A model generated the notes under the pieces. It was not told where the DNA came from. It worked only from the letters and a program-made list of their open reading frames with translations, and ran no database searches. From Strigamia acuminata (taxonomy: Eukaryota > Arthropoda > Chilopoda > Geophilomorpha > Linotaeniidae), in assembly GCA_949358305.1 (NCBI GenBank), contig OX442315.1:7714427-7778426 (forward strand): a stretch of 64,000 bases of DNA, in the 5' to 3' direction. Shown piece by piece: positions 1 to 9,832 of the stretch. A program made the translations under genes and the position numbers. Every line of letters starts with the position of its first letter. Within the stretch, counting starts at the first letter, position 1.

Positions 1-170
1 AATTATTTTAATTTTCTACCAATGGGAAACCAGGGGGGGGAAGTGACATCACTAATCCCTCTCCCAAGAATGGCTACTTGAGCCTAATCTCCTGTCTCCT
101 CATTGGTCGTGACTTAATTCCACTTGTTCACCTTGCAAGCTGCGGTCCTGCTTTTGGTCACATTGTGTCA

Positions 171-1772
171 ATGCCAGCGACCAGAACTGGTAAGACCACG
201 TGGGACTCTCCTGCACCTAATTCTTTCACACCCGCAACGGATTCAGATTTGAACGACTCGGATAATAATTCGATTGCTTCTTCAAACGACAATATGTCAA
301 GTCCTAAAGTTAAGTGGTTGGATCAAGCGATGCTTGAAACGACTTGCAACGTCTTTAATCTAGTTATCGATGATATGACAACCTACGAAGTGTGGGAAGA
401 CACGCTTCTGAAACTAGCCGATCACTTGGTGGAACTCCAAGACAAATCGGATAGCACTATGCGTCAATTAACGCAAACGCGCACGGAATTCGGTGATATT
501 AGCGACCGGTTAACTCATGCTTTGCAGGAGTTAGACTCTGCGAAATTATCGAATGAAAGCTTGTTGAAGATGATAGCTAGTCAAAAAGCTATCGTTGACA
601 GCGTGGTGGCGGCTGGACAATCGAATTTGAGAGCACAATCTGCAATCTCAAACACGATTTCTCCCACCGTGACAACACCAAACTCTGGATCCAGCACAGG
701 CTCAACGCCTACGACTGGAAATCCTCTTTTTCTGGCTTGGGGAGAAAAGTTTCTTCACAAAACTGACCAGGCTATGCCTGCTCCCAGGCCAATGGATGAA
801 GTAGAGCTAAGTAAACGAGTCAAATCCATTGGAATTGAAGCGTTTGCAGGGGACAAAACGAAAGCTAAGTCTTTCCTTATTGATTTAAAACGTTCTCTAC
901 GCTTTGCTTTGCCCTATCTGAACCAAGTGCTTGCTGAGCATTTGTTTAAGTTTTTCCGAGGAGATGCGGCCACATGGTTCTCTTCTCATGCCAAAACAAA
1001 TTGGGAGGAATTCGAACATGAATTTATCACCCATTTTCGTCCGAGCGATGCGCTGCTTTTAGCAGAAATCGCTAAAACACAGCAACTGTCTCATGAGTCT
1101 GCCACCCAAGTAGTGATAAGACTCGAGAAGTTATATGCTCAATTGACTATTCCTGTGCACGAGAGCCAGCAAATTCAAAAAGTGCTGGCAATTCTGCGCC
1201 CAGCGGCCAAGAACATGGTCGCAAATGCCATTAATTTGGAGAACACTTGGGCGTCGCTCAGGAAAGCTTGCATTGCTACGGAGGCCGCGATTATAAATCA
1301 GGAAACTGTGACAAATGCAGCAATCATCGAGGCGGCAAAAACAGAAACTGTTACGCCAATTCAAAAATCCAACCAGCAAATGGTAACAATACCAAATGCT
1401 GCAGGTGTAGACAAACCTGAATTTGTCCCGTTTGGATTAAGAAATCCAAGCAATCTAACATTGTTCCCTGCGCCTAAAAACGCTGCGATAGCAGCAACAA
1501 AGGCCGCAGAAAGCAACGAGAAGGCGCTAGTCCCGAGCAATAGGCTCAAAGATTATGCGACCAAACCAAGAGTTGGCGGTTGCTGGGGCTGCGGAGGCGC
1601 ACACTTTGAAAGGGATTGCCCCCTCAAGGTGGAAGCCGCCAAGGCAGCAATGGAAACGATCGCCGCCGCCCAACACAGCATGATGCAGGCTATGCTTGCA
1701 GCCAACGAGTTTGGTGGCTGGCCTGACATGGCGGGAAACAAGGAGTCGCAGTCAACAGATGCCACCAAGTAA
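171..1772 (+). CDS. gag: Gag protein of element G
   Basis: 533 residues from the ATG at 171; the frame is open upstream to 78 but without an ATG. The N-terminal third is Ser/Thr/Asp-rich and looks disordered. A helical stretch near residues 90-150 could be a coiled coil. The capsid-like core (about residues 225-380) has the retrotransposon-gag pattern, with AATWFSSHAKTNWEEFEHEF matching the usual A..W......W..F...F. A single CCHC zinc knuckle (CWGCGGAHFERDCP) lies near residue 470, followed by an Ala-rich tail. It should package element RNA in virus-like particles. The ORF is uninterrupted although the downstream pol is destroyed. It ends at TAA, with no continuing pol frame directly behind it. 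Confidence 0.75.
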   Translation: MPATRTGKTTWDSPAPNSFTPATDSDLNDSDNNSIASSNDNMSSPKVKWLDQAMLETTCNVFNLVIDDMTTYEVWEDTLLKLADHLVELQDKSDSTMRQLTQTRTEFGDISDRLTHALQELDSAKLSNESLLKMIASQKAIVDSVVAAGQSNLRAQSAISNTISPTVTTPNSGSSTGSTPTTGNPLFLAWGEKFLHKTDQAMPAPRPMDEVELSKRVKSIGIEAFAGDKTKAKSFLIDLKRSLRFALPYLNQVLAEHLFKFFRGDAATWFSSHAKTNWEEFEHEFITHFRPSDALLLAEIAKTQQLSHESATQVVIRLEKLYAQLTIPVHESQQIQKVLAILRPAAKNMVANAINLENTWASLRKACIATEAAIINQETVTNAAIIEAAKTETVTPIQKSNQQMVTIPNAAGVDKPEFVPFGLRNPSNLTLFPAPKNAAIAATKAAESNEKALVPSNRLKDYATKPRVGGCWGCGGAHFERDCPLKVEAAKAAMETIAAAQHSMMQAMLAANEFGGWPDMAGNKESQSTDATK

Positions 1773-2443
1773 CTGACGGCTGCGCTCTCACCATGGTTTT
1801 GATTCCAACGGAAAAAGACATGGAGGACTTTCTATTTTGATGACATTTCATCCACAGAGCCAGATCCTCACGTGGTTTTTCCCACAGACTCTGAAATCGA
1901 TCATTGCAATAAAGGCCACGTTGTGACCAAAATTGAGTATTACTCAAGAAACCCATTTTTCTTCACTATTTTAAATTATTTAAACTATGTATTTGAAAAA
2001 ATGCAACATTTTTCGAGTATTGAAGAACCAACTCGCAGAAGGAATGACGCTGCCTGCGCCGGATTTCGCTCGCAACTTTTGTCATCTTTACAAATGCAAA
2101 GTGGCGGCGGGCTCGGAGCTTGTCCTTCTGCAAGTGGACAATCAAGATGTTTTGTGGTAAAAACCAGTTTGTTTTTGTTACCAGAACACCGATTTGGAGG
2201 ATTTAGCTGTGATTTGACAAGTTCAGACCATATGCTGAAAATTCTAGAAAGTTTGAAATTGGGAATTTAGTTTTGCTAAAAATCCATCCTTTGAGAAAAA
2301 TGGATATACCATTAGCTTCGTCTCGCAAAGACCATTTCAAAGCACCATATATAATCACTAAAGTGACCAATACAAATGCTTATAGTCTTGTAAAATCAAT
2401 GATTTTACAATTAATAAGTACATGCACTAGTGTGGAAACTTAA
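1773..2443 (+). pseudogene. Deleted pol of element G; integrase C-terminal (GPY/F) remnant
   Basis: From 1773 to 2212 I see no conserved pol motif. From 2213 to 2443 a frame reads FDKFRPYAENSRKFEIGNLV, followed by LLKIHPLRK and then APYIITKVTNTNAYSLV. This is the basic lead-in and GPY/F module that ends many Ty3/gypsy integrases (consensus roughly GPF.I......YKL), here with Ala instead of Gly. Protease, RT, RNase H and the DDE core are missing. The piece is therefore the 3' end of an internally deleted pol gene. It is short, so it rests on motif pattern only. Confidence 0.6.
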
Positions 2444-2970
2444 AAAGACTTATTTCTTCTGGAAAGAGAGCTCGATAGCCCATTTTAGATAAGGAAGATG
2501 AAGAAGTTCTTGAAAACCAACCTGTGGACACTGGAACAGCAACAATATTGCCAACTCCAGTGCGACCAACAGAATCTGGTATCGCAACCAAGTTGCCAAC
2601 ACCAGTAAAACCTTTTGGAAAAACCGAAAAAGACCTTGCTGTTGCCACAAGTGGGCTTGCAAAAACCCACGACAGCTCGACCAAATCCAAATTCGGATTC
2701 AATTAGACCTTCGAGAAATCATATTTTGTCGATTCGATATCGTGATTGACCGCTAGGTGATACTTCAAATCGGAAGACCCATTTGGACCAATCACAGACT
2801 GTTTACATAACATCTGCGGTCCATACGCCAATTAAACGTTCGCGGGACGTCTTCCGGTTCCATACTTAAACACCACCATTCGTTGATCAAATCACTTATT
2901 CACTGCGATCGCCACTGACCAGTCGTGTGGAACTTCTCTGGAAAATCGAGACGAAAAGTTTGAAAAAACA
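2444..2970 (+). other. Pol tail and spacer before ORF3 of element G
   Basis: A 60-codon frame at 2524-2706 contains two similar Pro/Thr-rich units (TATILPTPVRPT and IATKLPTPVKPF), probably the disordered C-terminal tail of the lost pol. No promoter or intron could be fixed in 2707-2970. Confidence 0.35.
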
Positions 2971-4236
2971 ATGGAAAATCACCGAAACAACGAATGGGTC
3001 CAGTGCCCAGTCTGCAACGGCCTCGGCTACATCACGCTGTGGAATCTGTCGCGAATCCCGTGCATGAACTGCGGCGGAGACGAAATCGTGCTGACGGATC
3101 AACCACTCGAAGAATGGTTTGTCATGTTCATGACGCTGCCCGGTCAGCCGATTCCGCTGCACCATCGACAAATTAACTGGATGCGCGTCCGATCGCGCGC
3201 AGAACGCGAGAAGGAAATCGCAGACAGGGAACGAGCGCGTGCGGCGAATGCCGCGCCGACGGAACCCCCAAAGAAAAGACAGAAAACGGCAACGAAGAGC
3301 GTACGCTCTCAACCGCCGCCGACTGCCTCTACTAATATTTCTACGAAGAAAACCGCAGCGACGACGTCGCAGCAGGTTCTTCGTCCGCCACATAAGCCAT
3401 TTGTGCTTAAAAAGAAGGCTGCCGAGGAGACAAAAGCGACCGTACAAGGTATCGTCGCCCCAACTCCTCACCAACCACCGACCGCCCGTCCAAACATTTC
3501 GGAGAAATTGCTGGAAATGCGACGGCTCGTGGCGATCGAAAATCCCACGTTGAGTGAACGAAGCGTGAATACCGAAGCAAAAATTCGGTACAGAGCGAAA
3601 AAACACGCGGACCATAAGGACCGAATGGCAAAAAGAGACGCCGAGAAAGCGGCTCATCAGCAATTGACTGCGCCATCGGCCACAATCACATCGAATGCGC
3701 CACGCGCACTCGTTAAGAAAATCCCAGCTCAAACGGAAAAAACTCCCGATGAGCTACGAACAGCTTGGGCGGGACAGTACGGTCCTCAACCGATCCAAGG
3801 TATTGTGAGCCTGATCCCGACCAAAGCCACGGCGGCCGCAATCGCTTTTCCAGCAGCCTGCCAACTACCGCAAACGATGTTTGGTGCCAATACAGCGGCG
3901 ACGCCGGCTGTCATTATGCCGCCGATGGTTGGAGAACGCCCGACGAACGTCGTGTTCCAGGGATTCGCGGATCCTCCACCAGTTTGCGACAACAATGTAG
4001 TCACCACCGAAGCAACGATCGAGATTGCGATGCAGATTGACGGCGCACCGAACGAGGAGTCGCACACGCCGCCACCACCACCGCCAGTCGTTCCCGAGCC
4101 CAAAGCTACCGCCGTGAAAAAGAAGTCGAATAAGAAGTCACGCAAGAAGCTAGCAGAAGAATTCGTCGACGACAAAACTGAAGAAGAGCCAAAAACCGAC
4201 GATACGCCACCCACACCGGGGAAATCGCTGCAGTGA
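2971..4236 (+). CDS. Third ORF of element G: basic, Pro-rich protein with N-terminal CxxC pairs
   Basis: 421 residues from the ATG at 2971 (context AACAATGG). Function not recognised. Residues 12-39 carry two CxxC pairs, CPVCNGLGY and CMNCGG, spaced like a zinc ribbon or half a DnaJ-type zinc finger. The rest is Ala/Pro/Lys-rich and probably disordered, with a basic segment near residues 95-115 (PPKKRQKT), a charged Arg/Lys/Glu segment near residues 180-230, a short poly-Pro run near residue 370, and a Lys-rich then acidic C-terminus. It occupies the place of env in errantiviruses, but no signal peptide or membrane helix is visible, so it is not a typical envelope. The frame is intact while pol is deleted. 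A host-derived or accessory nucleic-acid-binding role is only a guess. Confidence 0.55.
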   Translation: MENHRNNEWVQCPVCNGLGYITLWNLSRIPCMNCGGDEIVLTDQPLEEWFVMFMTLPGQPIPLHHRQINWMRVRSRAEREKEIADRERARAANAAPTEPPKKRQKTATKSVRSQPPPTASTNISTKKTAATTSQQVLRPPHKPFVLKKKAAEETKATVQGIVAPTPHQPPTARPNISEKLLEMRRLVAIENPTLSERSVNTEAKIRYRAKKHADHKDRMAKRDAEKAAHQQLTAPSATITSNAPRALVKKIPAQTEKTPDELRTAWAGQYGPQPIQGIVSLIPTKATAAAIAFPAACQLPQTMFGANTAATPAVIMPPMVGERPTNVVFQGFADPPPVCDNNVVTTEATIEIAMQIDGAPNEESHTPPPPPPVVPEPKATAVKKKSNKKSRKKLAEEFVDDKTEEEPKTDDTPPTPGKSLQ

Positions 4237-4719
4237 AGTTTTCGCCGCCGTTTTAAAGGAAATTTTGGCCAAGCCTGTTAAGACTTTTATAGTGCCAGAA
4301 ATAATTTTTTTTATTGTCAAAACAATTTTTTTTATTATTAATTATTCCAAAGTGTTAAAATTAGCATACTTACCTTTTAATGTTAAATGGATTCAATAAC
4401 TACAAATGTTAGATTTTAAAGTTCAAAAAGTGTTTTTTATTCATATATATTTTTAAATTACAAGTGTTATTTTACATTTTTATTTTTCAATAGTGTTTAA
4501 ATTGTACAAGTTTTCCATCCTGGGGGTAAGTGTGTATGTGTTCCTTTGTAGTGTTGTTATTTTCCCAAGTGTATTCCTACCGGTGATCTTCGTTCTAGCT
4601 GATGGCTCGTCCGAAATATGGTCATCTGATAATCTGAAAAAAGAAAAGTAATGCGATGTGTTAACTTTCAACAACCACTTCAGTGATTGCGTTGTACCCC
4701 CTCGTACTTACCTTTTTCC
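4237..4719 (+). other. 3' untranslated region of element G
   Basis: AT-rich spacer between ORF3 and the polypurine tract. Several T-rich runs are seen, but no ORF of note. Confidence 0.4.
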
Positions 4720-4731
4720 AGGGGGGGGAAA
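4720..4731 (+). promoter_or_regulatory. Polypurine tract of element G
   Basis: AGGGGGGGGAAA lies directly before the TG that opens the LTR, the expected place for the plus-strand primer. A similar purine run (caggggggggaag) is seen at 29-42 near the window start. Confidence 0.7.
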
Positions 4732-5354
4732 TGTGACCAGCTGCCCCTGCGCACGGGTCGCTGCACTGCAACGGCAATGCACTTGGCGCAGCTCCAGCGC
4801 CTCTCGTATCTCGCGCAGCCTGTTGCGGTCCCCCGCAACCAGGTGGAGCTGCGGGCCTTTGGTCAAGCAGGATCGGGCCCCGGAAGTCGCCCTTCCGGAA
4901 GTGGTTGGTCCCCGTAGGGACAAGAGAGTTGTTGATCAACCAGCAAGGCGAACGGTCGTGTTGCGACCGCCTCCAAAACTGGCTATTGAGATAACCCAAA
5001 CTATCGGCGTGGCGATGATATCGCCCGCCGGGACCTGAGCGTCCAGTTGCGCCACGTCCGCCGGACGTTAACCGTAACTTCGGCGGCGTGGCCCAAAACC
5101 GATTACCGACCTCGTGTGTCATGGCGGCCGATGGCCGCCGTGCCACGCGGTCTGATTAGGGACGGTTCGAAGGAACCGCCGCCTTGGGAAATACACTATG
5201 GGACACTACAATCATACCCCTAGACATCCAATAAAGCCATAACTAAAACTATATTGTGTCTCCGTGTATTTCGTGGTTTGTTTTATCGTGTGTGTTGCGT
5301 CCAGCGCCTCCGTGGCTCTCCCCCGACCACGTGGCGTCCGTCCGAACACTCACA
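4732..5354 (+). repeat. 3' LTR of element G (623 bp)
   Basis: Begins TGTGACCAGC after the polypurine tract and ends CACTCACA, beyond which homology to LRR copy 2 begins. A polyadenylation signal AATAAA lies near 5230. It shares no obvious sequence with the LTRs of the gypsy element J. The partner LTR is outside the window, so the boundaries rest on the TG...CA rule and the flanks. Confidence 0.65.
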
Positions 5355-6539
5355 CGCTATCGGACAATGAACGACACGAATCAAAATGTAACTCTTTCAC
5401 ATTCCTACATTTGAGCAATAACGCAAACATCTGTGGTTCTGTCATTCTCTCAAACTTGTCACGTACATGTAGTACACGTAAATTCTTAAACGGAACACAC
5501 TCGAGCGAATAATCAACGGGTTCAACGTGAACGGTACACCTTACGAATTTAAAAATCTCCAAGATGGGACACGAGCGATCGATAAGCGACAAATTGAAAT
5601 TAACATGATACAATTGTAAATCGATCAATGTTTGCATTATTTTGTATCTGCTGAAAATGGTTAATTGCTCATTTGGCCAGATAGTTAAGTTGCGCAGACG
5701 AGGAAAACAGGCGATCGCAACGTCGAAATCTTCGTACGTTTTCATTATTATCGGTGCGTGTTCGATTAAATTTGAGAAAACGAGCAGTGGTCGATTTACA
5801 TTGAACCTTCGTTTGCACAGATCAAACATCCTGTGCCAATGATCGTTTTCGAACACTTTCAAAAGTGGTAAGTGGTTTAATAGAAAAACACATCCCTCGA
5901 CCGTGACGCCGGTTTTGCACATTTTCAACGACGCAAGTTTCGTGCAAGCTCTTAACGAACGGATCCCGTTGTAGCCAACAGAAACACACTTGGACAGATC
6001 GAGGTGCGTCGATTGTGGACAGTTTTTCGCTATTCCAGCCACGTGTCGATCGTTGCATTGCACGTTGCGCGTCATATTCAAACGTTCAAGCTGTGGCAAA
6101 TGCTGCAGCACGTTGATTACGGATTCAAATGAATTTAAAATCGCGGATTGAAATGGATTGATTCTAACGAATCCAACTGGATCGTTAATCACACACGAAA
6201 GGTCTAAATCCACTAGGTTTCTACATTTGCGGCCTATTAGATCCACTAGAGATTGCATTTGTAGATCAAATTTGTGCAAATGGTGCAGTGATTCGGTCCG
6301 GCGATGGATAAAGATTCTTGACGGGAAAGGTCGTTTGGTAAGACACAGTTTTTCAAATACGTTACTATAAAAAGTGGCGGTTGGTCTACTAATTCCTCCT
6401 GTATCGCATCAAAATTAGTAATGATTGTAAGTAAACAGAATTCTTTAAGACTCGTTGTTGTTTTCCTGTACGGCATGATTGGAGGAATTAATGATTCGAT
6501 TTCCATGTAAACAGTCGTTAAATACTTGTACAACTGCAA
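5355..6539 (-). pseudogene. LRR protein gene copy 1 with BC-box-like N-terminus (broken)
   Basis: Two overlapping minus-strand frames make one gene. 6539-6246 gives the N-terminus and 6279-5356 the LRR part. The switch near 6250-6310 is one frame step, so this is a frameshift or an unrecognised splice. The N-terminus contains SLKEFCLLTI, which fits the elongin BC-box rule (S/T)LxxxCxxx(hydrophobic) known from VHL-box receptors such as ZYG11/ZER1. This is followed by LRRs of the Cys-containing type (LERLNMTRNVQCNDRHVAGI, THLDLSKCVSVGYNGIRSL). Such proteins act as substrate receptors of cullin-RING ligases; here that is inference. The 3' end is cut by the LTR of element G: copy 2 continues about 85 residues past this point. 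Copy 1 and copy 2 are close paralogues. Confidence 0.6.
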
Positions 6540-7144
6540 TGTATTGTCGACATCGTTAATACGTTTAACACGCGTTTGATTAGTTCATTCTTTTATTTTA
6601 TTATTTTATTTTCTCCAACGATATCGCGATCCTGGATCCAAATTTTCGTGCACCATTTTGACGTATAATTCTATCTCTTTTTTTCAATAGATTTTCTCTT
6701 GTGAGTTTTTTGTTGGAGTTTTACTAAAAAATTTACTCTAAACCATTTTTTTTAATGGAAACTTTTCTATAACAATCCGGAAGTCTTCTACCATATGTAA
6801 ATATTTACGAAGTGTTAATCACTCAAACCATTCAGACAACTATTTTCGATGGATATAGAAATGAAAATTGCATGAAAATTTGAAAAAAACATTAGATGAA
6901 ATACATTTTAGTTATCAGTTTTGGTGAGTGTACTATTATTAATAATTGCATTATTTACAAATCTGCTTCTATAAACCAAAACTATCAATTCCAGATCTTC
7001 AATAAACAAAATGACGCGCTTGCCAAAATTCAATGTTTTGTTTCTCCTAATTCTTCTAACAAGTTCCAACCAAATTGTTGGCGAGTAAGAGGAATAAATT
7101 GGTCAGAATTTGTTGAAAATACTTTAAATAAATTTATTTGTTGT
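6540..7144. other. AT-rich intergenic DNA
   Basis: No ORF, repeat or RNA feature that I can support. It separates LRR copy 1 from the POLR3B fragment. Confidence 0.5.
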
Positions 7145-7997
7145 TTAGTTGTGTTTCAGGCAGTGGACACTGCGACACGGACAACGCAGCAAGTTGTTGC
7201 GTAGGATTGTGAAGATATTTAATCGCTGACATTCCTCTAACGACGCTGTGATGGCGGACATTGCTGTGTCCGTCGTGCCGACCATCTGGACGATTTCTTG
7301 GTCGAAGTCCATGGCTTTGAAGACGACGACGATGGGTATCGGGTCGGAGAGAATGTTCACTTTTAGGTAGAATTTGTCTCGTCTGACGACGATCGACGAC
7401 GTTCGTCCGGCTCTTGCGTTCGTTGGTCGAGCTGGTAACTTGGCAGGTTATGCCGTCTTTGCCGTGCTCGACGATCATCCGGTTCTTGGAGAGTAGTTCT
7501 TGGATTAGGATGACCTTCTTGACGCCTCGGACGATGAAATATCTGCCCGGGTCGAGCCGGCACTCGTTTAGTTGGGATTTGGCAGCGAGGATGCATTTGT
7601 CGCTGCGGAGCTTGATTGGTAGACGACCTATTACGAGTTTTTCTCGACGGAATTTTTGGGAATTTCTGGTGAATTCGACGTCGACGGAGATCTCGGCGGA
7701 GTAGGTCATGTTGCGGAGGCGGCAGTCGTGCGGGGTGACGGGATTTTGGACGTGGAATTCGTCGGAGACGGTCGGGATGGAGACGTCGATGGATTTGTAG
7801 GTGAGATTGAAGTTGGGGTCGTTGTGGGTGACGAATTTGGAGTTGGATTTTAGGATGTTGTTTAGGTCGACGTTGACACAGCAAGTTGTTACGAAGGATT
7901 GTTTTGCGTAAGCCGGACTTATCGAAGCCGCGATGGTTAGTGCAAATCCCTCGCAACGTTTAGCTCGTTGGGACAATGACAGATATATTTGAACCAA
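7145..7997 (-). pseudogene. POLR3B: Fragment of RNA polymerase III second-largest subunit (RPC2/POLR3B)
   Basis: The minus-strand frame contains blocks typical of RPC2: TPHDCRLRNMTYSAEISVDV, LNECRLDPGRYFIVRGVKKV, ILIQELLSKNRMIVE and TSSTNERKSRTN. After a frame change near 7380-7420 it continues as ILSDPIPIVVVFKAM and DQEIVQMVGTT, then SLEECQRLNIFT. It covers roughly the N-terminal quarter (protrusion/lobe) of a subunit that is normally about 1,130 residues long. No intron is visible, homology stops abruptly on both sides, and at least one frameshift is present. It is therefore a non-functional piece, either a processed pseudogene or a fragment moved by the surrounding elements. The family call is strong; the origin is inferred. 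Confidence 0.8.
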
Positions 7998-8157
7998 AAA
8001 ATGAGTATAAATCCAAGTATTTTCTATTTTGTTCCAGCATTATAATTGCAATTATAAAACTACGTGCGTAAAAAGCAACAACTCTCCGTTGCCTTCATTG
8101 CATTGCATTGCACCAAGTTAATCAATAAGTAAATTCAATAGTAAACACAATAGTAAT

Positions 8158-8187
8158 AAAAACAAACAAACAAACAAACAAAAAAAC
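8158..8187. repeat. (AAAC)n simple repeat
   Basis: A short run of AAAC units followed by an A tract, in the AT-rich spacer (7998-8265) between the POLR3B fragment and LRR copy 2. Nothing else is seen in that spacer. Confidence 0.7.
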
Positions 8188-8265
8188 CCAAAAATATTGA
8201 AATTACACAAAGTAAACCACGTACCTGTGACACTACTAATACTAAAATGTTCCGTAAACTAACAA

Positions 8266-9425
8266 CTACACCATCACCTGCATCCGGCTTAACTTCAAAA
8301 TCCAAGCATTCACCTTAACTTGAAAATCTAAATTGTTCTTCCTAACGTAAGTCCTAATTTCTTTTATGGGTAAATCGCCAATATGATGACAATCATTGCA
8401 GTTCATCAACTTCAAAGGAGTTTGCATCTTCATTAATCTCGTAATCGATTCCGGAGTAATCGTATTGCATTCAGATTCAGAAATGTACAACTCTGTCAAA
8501 TTTTGAAGTGCATTTAAGTCTACAAGTTGCGAAACTAAGCTATCGGACAATGAAGGACACTTATCGAAATATAGATCTTTCACATTCCTACATTTGAGCA
8601 ATAACGCAAACAATTGTGGTTCTATCATCGTTTCAAACTTGTTACATACATACAGTACGTGTAAATTCTTAAACGGAACACACTCTACGGGTTCAACGTA
8701 AACGGTACACTCTACCAATTTAAAAATCTCCAAAATGCGACACGAGCGATCGATAAGCGACAAATTGACATCGCGAATACCATACAGACATAAATCGATC
8801 AATGTTTCCATTATTTTAGGTCTGGCGATAATGTTTAAATGTCCATTGGACCAGATAGCTAAGTTGCGCAGGCGACGAAAACAGGCGATCGCAATGTCGA
8901 TATCTTCGTCCGTTACCATTATTATCGGTGCGTATTCGATTGAATTTGAGAAAACGAGCAGTGTTCGATTTAAATCGAATTCTCGTTTGCACAGATCAAA
9001 TACCCTCTGCCAATGATCAGTTTTGAAAACTTTCAAAAGCGGTAAGTGGTTTAAAAGAAAAACACATCCTTCGACCGTTACGCCGGTTTCGCACATTTTC
9101 AACGACGTAAGTTTCGTGCAAGCGCTTAACGAACGGATCCCGCTGTCGCCAACATCGGGACAGTCCGAGAGATCGAGGTGCGTTAATTGTGGACAGTTTT
9201 TCGCTATTCCAGCCACATGTCTATCCTCGCATTGCACATTGCCCGTCATATTCAAACGTTCAAGTTGTGGCAAATGCTGCAGCACGTTGATTACGGATTC
9301 AAATGTATCGATATTCACGGATTCAAATAGATCGATAATCACGGATTCAAATGGATCGGTAATCACAAATGAAAGGTCTAAATCCACTAGGTTTTTACAT
9401 TTGCGGCCTATTAGATCCAATTCAC
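8266..9425 (-). pseudogene. LRR protein gene copy 2, N-terminus missing
   Basis: One minus-strand frame of about 390 residues, homologous to copy 1 through the LRR part. Leucine-rich repeats of the Cys-containing type follow one another (LERLNMTGNVQCEDRHVAGI, THLDLSDCPDVGDSGIRSL, LKMCETGVTVEGC), with a C-terminal part that copy 1 has lost (LTELYISESEC and following). The apparent first residues (MHVRSKKCE) are translated LTR sequence of element F, not gene sequence. The BC-box N-terminus of copy 1 is therefore absent and the start is artificial. The rest is open with no stop, so decay began with the 5' truncation. Expression from an LTR-derived start cannot be excluded. Confidence 0.6.
9291..9362. 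repeat. 24-bp x 3 in-frame tandem repeat in LRR copy 2
   Basis: Three 24-bp units with core CACGGATTCAAAT plus GATCGATA encode the eight-residue motif FESVIID on the minus strand. Copy 1 has the same three units, much more diverged (about 6112-6190). Confidence 0.75.
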
Positions 9426-9469
9426 ACTTTTTGCTTCTCACATGCACTCACATCGATTAAGAGTCAACA
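9418..9469 (+). repeat. Truncated 5' LTR remnant of element F
   Basis: It matches the last about 50 bp of the 3' LTR at 20879-20930 with two or three differences, and is fused on its left to LRR copy 2. Confidence 0.8.
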
Positions 9470-9470
9470 A

Positions 9471-9482
9471 TGGTAGCAGAGG
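9471..9482 (+). promoter_or_regulatory. Primer-binding site of element F (half-tRNA-iMet type)
   Basis: TGGTAGCAGAGG begins one base after the LTR. Copia elements use an internal piece of initiator tRNA-Met with the same TGGTAGCAGAG core; element H has it at 42831. Confidence 0.75.
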
Positions 9483-9832
9483 ATGGTGTCCGTGAGTGCT
9501 ACGTTGGTTTAACGCCAAAATTCGAATTCGCGACGATTTTCTAGCCGGGAACGTCTTGTGCGCGTCGACGGAGTTTACCGGAGTGGCGGGCGGCACGATA
9601 GCGACGATCTTCCGAACGGACGAGCGAGTTTCGCGTGCTTCGTAAAGCAGCGAAATCGGCGAATTGCGACCCGAAGCAGCGAGAGCAGTTTTCAACGAAT
9701 TTCGACGGGAAACGAGTCGAAATCAGCTTTGGACATTAGCCAAAGACAGTAAGAACGTTCAAAACTATATTTTTGAATTTATTTGGCAGTTTATGAGCCA
9801 TTTTCGTCGATTTAAATCAACGATGGCACGTC
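9483..9832 (+). other. Leader of element F, left part
   Basis: Untranslated leader between the primer-binding site and the BEL element A insertion. No supported ORF. Confidence 0.5.

Larger units (their letters stand above)
1..5354 (+). mobile_element. Decayed Ty3/gypsy-like LTR retrotransposon (element G), 5' end outside window
   Basis: Order seen: gag ORF (171-1772), a short in-frame remnant of the integrase C-terminus with a GPY/F-type motif (2213-2443), a pol tail (2524-2706), an extra ORF (2971-4236), a polypurine tract and a 3' LTR (4732-5354). Protease, RT, RNase H and the integrase core are absent, so most of pol has been deleted. The 5' LTR and primer-binding site are not seen. The 3' LTR abuts LRR gene copy 1 and cuts off that gene's 3' end. 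Assignment to Ty3/gypsy rests on the gag type and the GPY/F remnant. Confidence 0.75.

Noticed and set aside
2896-3732. 278-codon ORF antisense to ORF3 of element G
   Set aside because: Arg/Cys-rich shadow of the Pro/Ala/Lys-rich sense ORF, with no domain.
4658-5146. Overlapping ORFs on both strands within the 3' LTR of element G
   Set aside because: They lie inside an LTR, have no domain, and are best explained by GC-rich sequence lacking stops.
9471-9482. tRNA gene or tRNA fragment near the TGGTAGCAGAG sequences
   Set aside because: They match only the primer-binding piece, and no cloverleaf can be formed from the flanks.
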